Positions 1 to 11,696 of a stretch of 64,000 nt of DNA are shown here, one piece after another; the first letter of the stretch is position 1; each line of letters starts with the position of its first letter. The notes beneath the pieces are model-generated. The model searched no databases and had not been told where the DNA came from. It saw nothing but the letters and a program-made list of their open reading frames with translations. The position numbers and the translations under genes were made by a program. Source of the stretch: Fagopyrum homotropicum (taxonomy: Eukaryota > Streptophyta > Magnoliopsida > Caryophyllales > Polygonaceae); contig BSWB01000001.1 of assembly GCA_033239125.1 (NCBI GenBank), forward strand, positions 58,881,416 to 58,945,415. The letters are read 5' to 3'.

Positions 1-892
1 GACATGCTGGTCCGCTGGAGGTGCAGCGGGTCCCACCATGGCTAACTCTCCTCGAAAACGTCTAATGGCTTCAATGACTGGGACATCCTCAAATCGTGCC
101 TCTAAGAAATCCTGGACTATGTCTCTCCGCAGTGAATCCGGGCAAAATGTCTCTCTAACGAGACTCAGTAGCGGCTCCATCCTAGTAACACCTCCTCTAA
201 CCATCCTCTACCAATATTGGGCATGCTCCTTAAACAAGGTTTGAACTATCTCAACTTGCCTCTCCTCTGGACAACGTATCCCCTCTAGTGCAGACTCCAC
301 GTGCCCAATCCAGTGCTCAACCTCCAACCCTACCTTCCCGTCGAAGTAGGGTACATGCTACTGGTTGAAAGCCTTAAACCATGAATCAGGTCTAGGAGAC
401 CTCGGCTCATATCTATCCCTAGCAACCTCTATAACCTGCTCGGGTACAACTGCTGCTGGTACAACTACCTCGGTGCGGCTCTAATCTGAGTAACCCTCTG
501 CGAGACCTCAGTTGATCTCGCAGGTGCAAGTGTAGGCACCGGTGGTGCGGGAGGTGGTACTCCTGTCCTGAATGCCTCCTCAACTCGTCGTATGTAGTCT
601 GCAAATACAGTATCTCCAATAGATAGTCCCCCGTTTCTTGCAGATGGGGAACTATGTGCCCCGGACCTCACAATTGTCCTATCTCTAGCCTCGGGAACGA
701 CGCTCTCTCCCACGTCCTCTACAGAAATCTCTACTGTTGGCGGATCCAAAGCTGGTGGGTCCGCAATGGGATACGTCCCCGACCTCTCGTGCCTAAAGGT
801 CTCCCTACTCGTCCACGTCTCGGGACGGTAGGAGGAAGAGGGGGTCTACCCCCGGCGGGTCCTATGTAAGTGATGGCTCTCGTACGCACCAT
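1..892 (-). pseudogene. Ty3/gypsy gag, N-terminal part, cut by window edge
   Basis: Capsid gene of an LTR retrotransposon read on the minus strand. The likely start codon is at 892-890, and the N-terminus (MVRTRA) matches the gag start of the element at 12747 (MAQTRA). Minus-strand translation of 1-320 gives a retrotransposon gag domain closely similar to the one at 13200-13560: VEHWIGHVESALEGIRCPEE, then LRRDIVQDFLEARFEDV. The two elements are therefore relatives. The reading frame is broken: an in-frame stop replaces the second Trp of the usual YWW/QWW motif (near 190), and the part between about 750 and 892 lies in another frame than 465-749. Protease and pol would lie left of position 1. 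Gag is certain; the lineage within Ty3/gypsy is less so. Confidence 0.85.
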
Positions 893-1317
893 CTAATAGC
901 TTATGGCGTATATTTATATAGATACATATGTAATACTTATGAACTTAATATGATAATAACTCACAAAAGCATGATGATAACCAAAATCCAAATGTACAAC
1001 CAAGGCACATAAGCCCAATCACCCTAAGGTCATATACATATCTAGGTAAATACAAGTCCAAAGACATCCTAAGGCCATATATATATATATATATCACTAT
1101 GCAAATATATATATAATACATACATCAGTCCAGAAATCTACGTTGCCGAGGTTTGCGTGAGGAGTGGTAGTCCCGTACATTTTATCCCAATCCCGACTCA
1201 TGCATATGAATTTTGAAAACGAAAAGTCAGAACCCATGGGGATCTGTTTATTCCTCATTCGGCCTTTAGAAGGTTGCGAGTGCAATTGTTGTCAACTTAG
1301 GGCTCTGATACCACTTT
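893..1317 (-). other. Untranslated leader of the minus-strand gypsy element
   Basis: Sequence between LTR and gag. It contains a (TA)n run near 1077-1092 and the primer binding site. No open frame worth calling was seen. Confidence 0.7.
1301..1313 (-). other. Primer binding site, tRNA-iMet type
   Basis: The minus strand reads TGGTATCAGAGCC, the classic plant primer site complementary to the 3' end of initiator tRNA-Met. It starts 4 bases after the LTR end (TGTTACA at 1324-1318), which fixes the LTR boundary and the element's orientation. Confidence 0.92.
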
Positions 1318-2118
1318 TGTAACACCCCGAATCCGCGGGACTTGGGACGCTACGGGTTGGGACCTCACAATGGGTCCCGACCCTTAGCCTGACAACAATT
1401 TAACCAGACCTTTCCAACATGGCACAAATAAAGGCAAAAACTCAAATCGTTTATAATGTATGCGAGAAACTGAAAAGTAAAGATACAAGGTGGAAACTCA
1501 GCCGAGTCCTAAAAATACCACAAACCTCCAAACATAAATTTGAATCCATACATCCAAAACCATAAACCAAACATAATCAAAATAATCCCAAAAACACCCA
1601 CGTCCTATAATGTACGGCGACCCTCGGTTGTCCACTCCTCCACCTCACTCGGCGGCGTCCCTAACCTGTGGGGCATCTGCACAAGCGGTTTAAAATAGTT
1701 AGCTCTATTATAAGCATTAGAAACATGGTGAAGGCACAAACACACTCATACATCATAACATCACATAATCATGCTCAACAAACAATCCAGTTTATTATCT
1801 TTATTTATTAGGTGTTATCCCGTTTTAATTCAACTTAGGTTTGTGACACGAGAATCCCCGAAACTCGCCTCGGTCCCTACTTACCGGCATTGAATGGTAC
1901 TATTGCATCCGACCGTCTAATAGCACGGGATAGTCGCCATGAACCTCCTAGCTCTCGCGGGAGCCAGGCAAGTTGTCACAACCCGTTATCATACACTTGG
2001 GCCAAAATAATATATGTAAAAGTCGGTGGTCCTATTACCGGTTTATATGTTATAACGAAAGCGATAAACACACACCACCAAACACTCAATGAATCTAATA
2101 CATTGAATACAAGCTAAG

Positions 2119-2134
2119 TAAGTCCGAAGACTTA
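2119..2134 (-). other. Conserved LTR dyad with splice-donor-like GGTAAGTC
   Basis: Minus strand GAGGTAAGTC followed by an inverted copy, GACTTACTTAGC. The same dyad with a different loop occurs at 11680-11696, 15723-15739 and 63434-63449. Confidence 0.6.
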
Positions 2135-2986
2135 CCTCTCTCAAGGTAACTCGAATAATCCACCCTCAACTTCCCGCAGGAAAACGCTCAAAGCTTGGCC
2201 AAGCGAGGCACTCTATCAATAACCAACTAAAAACTAGAAGTTCTCGGACTTCTAGTCTCCAACAAATGTATATGAGGTCCTAACTCTAGCATGCTAGGTC
2301 CAATCTATAATCTCGAAGATCATCCTAAAATCGTAAGGAAGATAATTCGACAAGCTCCAAATCAACTACTAATGCATATTGTTCGAGGCCACTACATGGC
2401 ATTTGCTCTACGTTAAACTAAATTCACCTAGCATGTTATACTACCATTACCGAACTAACGAAGGAGAAGTACTCACACGAGATCCAAGGTGAAGTATTGT
2501 CTACGGAGTCAAGAATGGGTTCGATGGCCTTTATAGAGCGCTTCCGGTCCTAAGAACAAAACTAAGCAAAATTAGCTTAAACGCTAATTTTGAAAGGAAG
2601 GTTTAGCGCATAAAGATATTCCAATGAAAACTCCGTTTTTCAAAATCGAGGTTAAACTCGTGAAAACCATTTCCGGGCAAAATGTCCAAAATGGAATGTT
2701 GATTGTAAAACCGCAATTCTAATTTAGCCATCAAAGACACCAAATTAATTTGTAAAGGAGTTGGGTCACAAATTACAACAAAAATTATGGCCAACATATG
2801 TAATAGGTTTCTGCAGGGGTATAAAAGTTCATTTTCAAAAGTTTGGGTTCATCACTTCCATTATCCAACAAATAGGGCAGAAATTGCAATAAACAGTAAA
2901 GAGACGGCAAAATGTGCCAATCTCCTTCAACCTTCAGCAACCGTGACAGAAGAACGGAAAGGGGCAAAGCCCTGTGGCTTGCGCAG

Positions 2987-3066
2987 GCGGAGGAAGAGAG
3001 CACGGGGCGGCGTCGGTGCTGGCGGAGGAAGAGAGCACGGGGCGGCGTCGGTGCTGGCAGAGGAAG
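2987..3066. repeat. 35-bp tandem repeat in the LTR GC island
   Basis: Two identical 35-bp units (2987-3021, 3022-3056) and a partial third. Each carries GCACGGGGCGGCGTCGG. Highly CpG-rich. Confidence 0.85.
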
Positions 3067-4857
3067 GCGACGGTCAGTTACGGTGAAGCCCTTGCAGCGA
3101 CGGCCTCCGGCGGTTGCTACATGAAAATTAGGGCAACAAGTTGTCACACAGAGGGGATGAAAGAAAGAAAGGAAAGAGAGAGGGATGGGCGGCCACTCAC
3201 AATGTCGGCGGCTCTAGCGGCGGCTTCTGCTCTTCCCGGCGGACCTCTGGGCGGCGTTGCGGCCGGCTGTTGCCCAGAACGAGAAGAGAATGGAGGCAGA
3301 GAGGTGAGCTAAGAAATGGCGAGATGGGCATTGTCTTCTGCGGTTCTGGCGAGAGATTGAGTGCAAAATGAGATAGAAAGGGAGCACTAGGAGGCAGAGG
3401 GAGAGGGAGGATCGAAGGGTCGATTGCAGGCTAGGGTAGGCGGTCGGCTCGCAATCTGCAGACGAGGAGAACGAGGGGCCGGCGGCTGTGGCGTGAGGCA
3501 AAGGGTCGGCCTCTGACCTTCCTCTGCTGAGCGTGGCGCCACACGCATGAAGGGGACATAAACAAAGAAAATAGAAAAGAGAGAAGGAAAGAAAGAAAGA
3601 AAATACAAGAAAATAGAAAGTAAAGAGGAGTGCTTTAAAATAATCAACTCGATTAAACATCCCGAACGGGATTTTCCGGATCGGTAAATCCCGACTTTCC
3701 GACAAAAGTAAATTAATAAAAATACGGAAATACATACATGTATCCCCAAAATATAATACCGGAAAAAGATATTTTTAAAAATATAAAAAAATACTTTAAA
3801 TAAGAACTCGAATTATTAGCGAATCGATAGAAGGGAGAAAAACAAAGTCAGAACGCACCAAATAAACGGGGCGTTACATCCTTCTTCGTAGTTGAATCAT
3901 TTGCTTGTGCTTCATCAAGAGTGAGGCTAGCATAATTGATGACATGGAGCTTCTTGTCTTTCCTTTGACCTAACTCGAGCATGCTAGGAGGAATCCTAAA
4001 CTCGATCTAAGAAGCATGGGAAGTGAAGTTGTCAATGTTGGTTGAGGTTTATATCATCAATCGAGCAAAGAAGACACGCAACTTGACCTAAGAAGACACT
4101 CCACTCGACCTAAGATGACTTAATTGCAAGGAAGTTCAACATAGCTAGTATGGAACCTCGAGTGACCATCCACTCAAGCAAAGAGTAAAAGTTCACACGA
4201 GCTAAGAAGATATAATGTACAAAGTTTCAACCTATCTCAAGTTCACAACATCGCTCGAGCTAAGAAGACAAAAAAACTCGAGAGAAGAAGACGAGGAACT
4301 CGAGCAAGGAAGACGAAGTTAAGTCGGTGTAACACTGAATGTTCTACATAAACCCCTTTACCTAAGAAGAGTCATCCACTTGAGCTAGCCACGCTGAGTT
4401 TGTGCCACTTGCATAACAAGCTCCCTTGCAGCTTGATCCACTTGATTTCCAAAGAGGGGACCACTACTTCTAGGCCTATATAAGAGGTATTTGGCTGATT
4501 GTAAATGTACCAATTCACACTATTCAAGTTACGATTTCACATACAATTATCTTAGTAATAGTAGTGGTTGTATAAATAATATTTTAGAGCTTGATTTGGC
4601 CGAACTTGGATCAAATCTAAGGAGAAGCATTGGTGTTCTTTAGTCTTATTCTTGATAGATCTTATTCCCAATTTGTTTTGGTCATAACTTTAGATTGGTA
4701 GGTCCAAATTCGTCCATTCTTTTTCCTACATTCCTCACTTGTTGTCTACTTTACAACCATGTCACTTGTTTCTATGGTTACCATGTTGAGTTTTTCGATG
4801 ATGAGTGACTAGTTCCCTTGCTAGGTTTTGGGGTGAAAATCCTCAAATCATGCAAGA

Positions 4858-4858
4858 C

Positions 4859-4905
<47 letters not shown>
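4858..4905. repeat. (ATT)n microsatellite
   Basis: About 15 perfect TTA/ATT units followed by an imperfect one. Confidence 0.95.
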
Positions 4906-4906
<1 letters not shown>

Positions 4907-6455
4907 TATGTGTATATGATTGAAGGGAGACTATAAACATGTTAGTAGCATATAGGATGCATCGAATATACTTGTCATTCATTCTATATTGGACTTACTT
5001 TGAATGTAAGATGCTAGACTATCATTATTTTAGATTGTTCTCATAGCACATTGTATATTTCCAAGTATGAACGAATGATATGTAGATTAGCCATCCAAAT
5101 TAAGACTGATAATTAACATGAGGATGATGGTGCAATGTTTAGATGCTTAATATGCTAGAGTAGAATGATTATGGCCAAGGGGATTATCATGCTACTTGTG
5201 ATGTTACTGTCCAAACTATGATTATGTTGGATCGTATAAGAAAAAAGCAAGCACCATATGATGCTTATATTGTCTAAGATGATCATAGTTAATACCAAAC
5301 GTTATTAACTAGTGTGCAAATAGAAAACACCATGTGATGTATACTAGTTGACACAAAGCCAATTGATGTGACAAAGCTCACCTAATATTCATGCTACCTT
5401 TGTACTTGCTACCTTCATACCTACCTTCATTGATTGAAGACAACATTTTTGAGAATGCTATTAGCTATGGTTGGGAGTAATCGTCCCAAACCTTGTGTTT
5501 TTCTCATACCCAAAGCATCTGATCGCTTTATCACCCCTTTTATTTACTTTTACACACTTGAACCTTGCTAATTGAACTTGAAACACTTCAAGCCATATAT
5601 AGTCTCACGGGATCTCAACCTTGATGCTATATCATATACTCACTTTCACATGGCCATGCACTTATGGTAATATGTGATTTTGATCTATCTACCCACTTCA
5701 CATCATTGAACCTTTGTCAGATACTATTATTCCCCCAAAGTTGATGGACAAGTATGGGATGTGCCTTGAAATTGCTAAGTCATTTCACCCCTAATCACAT
5801 AGGAATTCGTATCCTCTTGTAGGATTCGTTAAGGCGAGGTTGCGTTCGTATGAAGGCATCACTTGTTGATCCTTTAAGAATGATGTCTTTTTAGTCATTG
5901 CCAATGTTTGGCCTTGAGATTAATTAGGTCAAGCTAATGAGCATAAACATACACTACATGGAAGGTAACTCATGAGTTTGATCGTTCTTTCCCTTTATTT
6001 TTCCTTTTTAGAATAGATTCTACCTCTAAAAAGTTTGTGAAAGATGTAGGATATATGTCGCGGTTACGGATATGATTGTGGTATTCCATTCCACCATCAT
6101 ACATTGCATTGCGTTGTGTGTATTTTTTTCTCTTTACTTCAATTTTTTTCTACAGTGAGGACAATGTGGAGTTCAAGTATTGGGTCTTATACTCACATTC
6201 ACAATCATGCTTCCCTTTCTTTTTCCTTTTGCATACAATTTTGTATTTTAGTGTAGATTGAGTTTGATACTATCATGTTTCCTTCAGAGATTGAGAGATG
6301 TAATGATATCAAGAGTTATTATATTTAAGATGCTTTGAATGATCTTTTTTGTTATTGTCTATGCACACGAGTTTCGGGTGGTTCTTGATGAATAACTTGA
6401 CCAAATATGATCTTGTGAGCGCTCTAGACCTTTGGGCATGCATTTTTTATGTGTC

Positions 6456-6486
<31 letters not shown>

Positions 6487-6493
6487 TTTTTTT
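6456..6493. repeat. (TTCT)n microsatellite with poly-T
   Basis: Eight or so TTTC units running into a T-run. Confidence 0.95.
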
Positions 6494-6588
6494 GTGTGAT
6501 CTTCAGCATGCTTTGTTTCTTCTAAAACTTGTGATTGACTCAACTTCAAGACTAAATGTTCATTTGATTTTATATTCTTGATATAAAG

Positions 6589-6642
6589 ATGATCATTGCC
6601 CTCTTTCATAAGCATATGATCATTGCCCTCTTTCATAAGCAT
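6589..6642. repeat. Perfect tandem duplication of 27 bp
   Basis: Two identical units (6589-6615, 6616-6642) beginning ATGATCATTGCCCTC. Confidence 0.95.
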
Positions 6643-9600
6643 ATGTTCTCTTACCCATCCTTACATATGTTTCCTTTCTCTATAGTCAATTCTGGCCTTT
6701 GTTTACCCTTATGTGGTGCCCCTCAAAATGTCTCACAACCGAATTTTATAACCTCATTTGTGCATATCCGGGGTTTAGATGATTCAAGAAGATAAGTGTG
6801 GGGTTTCATAGTTGATTTGTAAGTAAATGAGTTTTATGTTTGAGTTTGGATAGTATTGTGCTAATGAAAAGTATTTTCTTGGTTGGTAGAGAGGAAGAAA
6901 AGTTCCACCAATTGTTGTTGTTACAAAGTAAGATTTGGGTTGAAATCATGTATTAAAGTGTTTATTCCTGAAAGAGAAAATAAAAGGTACAAGTGTATGA
7001 GCTGAAAAGTAAATGTTATGGTAATATGTGATTTTGATACCCTAGATATTTTTTAGGTGTCTACTTCGGTTTATATCTTTTTTTAGGCGTTCAAGATCAT
7101 TTATGGAGTATAATCATATGAAATACCAAAGCATGAGGATTTAATCTTTCTTGGAGTCGGGAACCACATAGAAACATCAAGATCGACTGGAGATTGAAGA
7201 GTCAAGTAGATTTGATCAAGATTTAAACTATCTTTGAGAAATGCCCGATTTCGACCATCTTGCATTTGTGATGCGGAGATTAGCCACTTTAAAAAGTCTC
7301 GATCTTTTGACACCAACAATGAAGATAAACAATGGAGAAGGTAGGGTGGCCGAATGGATGAAAAGGGACGGGCTTGTGACTCGATGATGATATGGATCGA
7401 TAGATGGATAGATCAAGGTTTAACTCTGTGAAACAACCTGGAGCACACTAGGGAAAAAAAGGCCCTACCACACAACCATGAATAATCGTAGAACCCTTCC
7501 GCTACAATCTTACACAAAAGGGACAATGATTGTCCCTAGAGCACAAGAAGGAGTCTTGTGAATGATCGAGAGCACAAACTTGGCGATTAAAGGTGGCACT
7601 ACACAAAACATTCCATGTTATAAGGTCGAATGACTCCACTCGCTCTCTCTTTCCCGGGAAGACACGCGAAATCGTGCAAAGGAATGCTGATAAGTATTAA
7701 ATCTGTATTAATGAATTGTGTCCAGCAAAATGTGCATCATATGCCTTATATAGGCCTTGGATCGAAATCCTACTATATCTAGAATTGAATAAAATATATC
7801 TTATATAAGATACGATAAGATCTAGCAAGATAAAATAAGATCTATCTCCTAGATGAGATAAAATCTAAATAATATCTATCTTTAAGTCTCTCTATTAAAT
7901 GACTTAAATTGCTATTTATTTAAATAAAACATGTACTGAAAAATATAATTAAAAGGCCTAAAAATAAAGCAAAACCCATAATAATAAGTGTCAATTATGG
8001 GTTAAAAATAAGATCCAACTTAGGCATTTTTCAGCCACAAATCCGGCCCTTATGTCCTTCATTTTCACACGTGAGGTTGCATGCATGTGCATGGCCTCTC
8101 CTCCTCTCTTCCCACATGATTTTGCATGTATTTGATAGCTTTCATGCATACGTTCCTTTATTTGAAAATGAGGATCTATCTCGTTTGATCCGGTTCTTCT
8201 TTCCATGCAAGTCTGTCCTTCTTCTCCTAGTATTCCATTTGATCACTTGCTTCCTCTTTTTCTCTCATCCTCTCCTTAGATATAGCTTCCTTTTCTTGTT
8301 GTTAGGTGATGTCATGTATTGAGATGCTTCTGCATCACTTTGGAGTTTGACATTTGTGTAAACTACAAAGTTGTAGATCTTCAAAAGAGTTTTGAAAGTA
8401 GTACTCGTGGGTTTCATAATTACAACCACAACATTGAGAAAGTCAGTTAAACTGAACTATCGCAAAGTTATCAAAAGCTAAGACGGATAAGAAACGGGAT
8501 CAAACGGCTTGGTCACGGCCACTTTGCCCGTCCCATGCTCATTTCTACCTCGTGTCAAATGCGCGATAATTCCGAAGACTATGATTCAGATTATATGTTT
8601 TCTCTGGCCTTTTTCCATATATTTTTTTACCCAATTATGTACCCTACATATAGTTATTTTTCAATATTAGAATGGTTCCTACATTGTTCGTCTACAATAT
8701 TCCTTTAGTGACGATAGTTTCCTTTTTCCTTCTCGAGTTCTCCAAGGAAATTTTTTCTGCCGAATTTCTCGAGGTTTACTTCTCGATTATTGTTTTTTTT
8801 ATTTTGTTGGTGACATTATAAAATTTTATGCAAATTTTCTCTTTTGTTTTATTTATTTTGGATTTTATGTCTTTTTTCCTCCTTTTTATCCTTCTCTTTT
8901 TCGTCGGACATCATGAATTTCCATAATTTTTTCATGACTAAAATAAATCGTATAATCACACTTTTCTATATTGGTTAGAAAATTTTGTAATTTTTGGCTA
9001 GTTTCTTAAGATTTAAGGCTAGAACCCAATAATGGATTGATTTATAATTATTGTACATGAACTGTTGAATGGAAATAAATTGACTTTTATTTTCCTAGTA
9101 ACCTTATTCATACCCTTTTGTTGGCATATATTGAGAGACGTACAGTGTTTTCTTTGAAAATATAAATATAGCACTTTTCTGCAAGAGCGTTTTGATTCTA
9201 TTGGACTTTCTACAATTGTACCTTATTTGGGGAAAGAGGTTTACCTTTAACTTGAGGATTTTTGGGTGTCATAGTTTCATCGGTTTTTGTCACCATTTTG
9301 GCTTTTCTACGAGAGTGTGACCTGTTTTGGTCTTTCATCGGTTTTCTGTTTACTTGATGGGTTTGGATTTTACCTTCTACAACCTAGAGAGCGTCTTTGG
9401 ATTGGGTTGAGCATGGTCTTTCTACACAAAGAGATGTGGTAAATGCTACCTTTGACAATTACCTACATATCCGTTGGTTGATGTTCATATCGTTCATATA
9501 CTTGGTTATATCTTGATTTATGATAGTAGTGATACTTATTCCTTAGATCGCTTTGTTTTATATCTTTTTTTGATTGATATTTGCTTGTTACCTTGTCTTT

Positions 9601-10100
9601 TGACAAAACCAAACCACAATTACAAACCGATATTTCTTCCTTTATTCCTTCTTTCCCCCTATAGCTTAGCGTAATTGTTTATTGTTACATCCACTTCATA
9701 GATATTCCATGTGAATTCGACACTCGATGCTACAATAAATTCCGTTATACTTGTGGGGTAGGTTTTAGTGCATCCGTAATTTATGTTTGGAATGTTGTTG
9801 AGAGTAAAAAAATATGTATTGGTTATTTAAGGTGTTATTGAGAACACAAGTAACTCTATTCTCATATTTGAAATTTTTTTATATAACTAAACGAACAATT
9901 TTTATGATTTGGGTCTTGTTGACAAAATAAAATTCAATAAGTAAATTTTTAAATGTTGCTAAAATGAAAAAGAAATGACAAAATTTAGTTTGTAAGACAC
10001 TTTTTGTTTCTCAAATACTAACTAGGTCCCTCTATTTTTTGCCTAAATTTTTGAATCTAAAATAAATTAATTAAAGGGGCATAAGAGGAAAACGTAAAAT

Positions 10101-10593
10101 ATAAATCCTATAAAATACTCAGTTAGGGTTTCTCGCATTTGTTCTAGATCTGAACTTCTTCTTCAACCTCCTTCGTTCCGACGGTTTGTGTCTGGATGCG
10201 TCAAAGCCTTCTTCCTCTAGCCGTTAGGGTTTCTATAGATAGGGTTTCTAACATCGCGCAGATCTGCAGCCAATGCCATTAGATTGTAGCCCCCTTTCTC
10301 TAGTCGCCGCCCCGCCGGATTGAAGCCATCTGTAGCGCCGGATTGCACCCCCTTCCTCTGGCCGCCGCATCGGGTTTGATGTTTCCCATATCGCAAGTTT
10401 GGCAAAGGATGTCCTTCGGCTCGTCTCACCAGCGCCGTCCAGCCCCGCCTCCGACAAAGTGTCGCCCCGCCTACAACGATGCCAACATCGCCCGCATCAA
10501 ACCTGTCTAGTCCCCGTATTCACCGATCTAGTCGAACTCAGTACCTCCGTTGGCTCCAAATCTGATCGAATTCAAGATTTGGTAATTTACAAG
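10101..10593 (+). promoter_or_regulatory. Promoter/5'-leader-like stretch cut by an LTR element
   Basis: CCTATAAAATAC (about 10107) is a good TATA box. It is followed by TTAGGGTTTCTCG, a telo-box-like word common at transcription starts of plant housekeeping genes, then a C/T-rich leader with further TAGGGTTTC words (10226, 10240) and a GC-rich stretch holding an ATG at 10399. The gypsy element at 10594 has inserted directly behind it, with duplication ACAAG. The short frame from 10399 (MAKDVLRLVS) matches nothing I recognise and would run into the LTR. It could be the dead promoter of a host gene or part of an older transposon. Confidence 0.35.
10589..10593. repeat. Target site duplication ACAAG (left)
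   Basis: Identical to 16462-16466 just outside the 3' LTR. A perfect 5-bp duplication as made by Ty3/gypsy integrases. Confidence 0.93.
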
Positions 10594-10654
10594 TGTAAGA
10601 GCCTTAGTCTTTGGAGCCTAGATGAGCTAGAGTGTGCTTAGCCTTGACCAGTCA

Positions 10655-10733
10655 GCCGCCTCTACGCACCACATGGGCCGCCCCTGCACCACAGAGGAGC
10701 CGCCCCTGCGCCTTAGTCGGTCCGCCCCTGCGG
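10655..10733 (+). repeat. GC-rich 14-mer array, 22-bp period, 4 units
   Basis: GCCGCCCCTGCGCC-like units start at 10655, 10677, 10699 and 10720. They lie 60-140 bp upstream of the LTR TATA box. The corresponding array is repeated in the 3' LTR from about 14696. Confidence 0.8.
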
Positions 10734-11258
10734 TTTTGTGCGGCTACAGCCACCTTTGTTGACTTTTGATCTTGCTTTTGGGGGAAACTTCGTATATAAG
10801 TTTCCCAACCTGCTGATGAAGGGTTTCTTCACTTTATTCCAACTCCTTCATCACCTTCACGTTCTTCTTCTCCTTCATCTTCTCTTCTTTGCTTCTTCTT
10901 GATCTTGTGAGAGAGTTTTGAGAGTTTGAGTATGGTTTTGGCCTTGGAGGACTTTGATGATGTTGATGTGTGTTGTTGTTGATGTGCTGAAGTGGTGAGA
11001 GGTGTGGATGCTCCATAGTTGTAGCCTAGGTTGGTGTGGTAAGCTCTTTCTCTTCTTCTCTCTTATTTCCTTCTTCTTGCTTCTTATCTTCTTCTTTAGC
11101 TTAGGAAGCACAAGTTTGGACTTGTGTTAGATCTTTCCCAGCCTTTTGATGATCATATATGTGTGTATATGCATATATGTTGATGTGGTGTGTTGGAGAC
11201 GTGAAGAGGATCGAGAAAGGGATCGAAGAGAAGTCGGGACTAACTCTCTGCACAGTTG

Positions 11259-11339
11259 GCTGCCCCTGCGCCTGTCCTGAGCCGCACCTGCGCCTGTCCT
11301 GAGCCGCACCTGTGCCTATTGTGGAGCCGCCCCTGCGCC
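11259..11339 (+). repeat. GC-rich 14-mer array, 22-bp period, 4 units
   Basis: Units start at 11259, 11281, 11303 and 11326, with consensus GCCGCCCCTGCGCC and single-base variants. The equivalent units in the 3' LTR start at 15300, 15322, 15344 and 15367. Confidence 0.85.
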
Positions 11340-11679
11340 TCTGGACCGGCTGGTGTGTTCTTGCTTCTGTTGGTGCAAACCTTGTTGGTATGTCTTCCTT
11401 CCTTCCTCTCCTTTAACCTTGGCTTAGTTGTTGGCTAGGTTAGGATGGTTAGGATGAGTTGTATGATAGAGATGTGCCTTAGGCACTTGTGTTGATGTTG
11501 GGGTTATGCTATAAGCATATGTGATCTTGTCATGATCTTTAGGTTGTAGGTTGGTTCTGGTTATGGAGACGAGTCTCCTAACCCTTTCAGGTTGTGATGT
11601 TGTGTGCCTTGCTCTTGTAGGCGTTGGTTTCTTCCCCAAGAGGAAGTTGTGACGTGGTAGAGGATACGAGTGTATTAGG

Positions 11680-11696
11680 TAAGTCCATAGGACTTA
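11680..11696 (+). other. Conserved LTR dyad with splice-donor-like GGTAAGTC
   Basis: TAAGTCC-ATA-GGACTTA, a perfect 7-bp inverted repeat preceded by GG, so that GGTAAGTC looks like a 5' splice site. Its 3' LTR copy is at 15723-15739. Confidence 0.6.

Larger units (their letters stand above)
1318..3878 (-). repeat. 5' LTR of the minus-strand gypsy element (2561 bp)
   Basis: On the minus strand it begins TGTAACGCCCC (3878) and ends GGGGTGTTACA (1318), an inverted terminal pair typical of long-LTR plant gypsy elements. The right boundary is set by TGTAACGCCCC matching the terminal pattern, since the other LTR is outside the window. The interior (about 2930-3560) is a GC-rich, CpG-rich island in otherwise AT-rich DNA and contains a 35-bp tandem repeat. 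Several open frames across that island have no recognisable protein. Around 1985-2135 it shares a conserved block with the LTRs at 10594 and 62174 (see findings). The target duplication cannot be tested because the far end is not in the window. Confidence 0.8.
3879..10100. other. Gene-free, degraded, probably old transposon sequence
   Basis: No open frame with a recognisable product was found on either strand over 6.2 kb. Weak hints of ancient LTR elements exist. There is a TATA-like GCCTATATAAG near 4477 following repeated CTCGAGC/AAGAAGAC words (4050-4320). At about 6157-6175 and 6795-6806 lie GAGGACAATGTGGAGTTCAAG-like and AAGTGTGGGG words, of the sort seen between pol and 3' LTR of Athila/Tat-type elements. 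A second TATA-like TATATAGG lies near 7747. None is enough to delimit an element. Simple repeats are listed separately. Confidence 0.5.

Noticed and set aside
2974..3749. Several long frames on both strands in the GC-rich LTR island
   Set aside because: GC-rich sequence has few stops. Frames overlap on both strands and encode low-complexity peptides; the region is clearly LTR.
10834..11639. Frames inside the 5' LTR (repeated at 14875-15682 in the 3' LTR)
   Set aside because: Present in both LTRs only because the LTRs are copies. Compositionally biased and without motifs.
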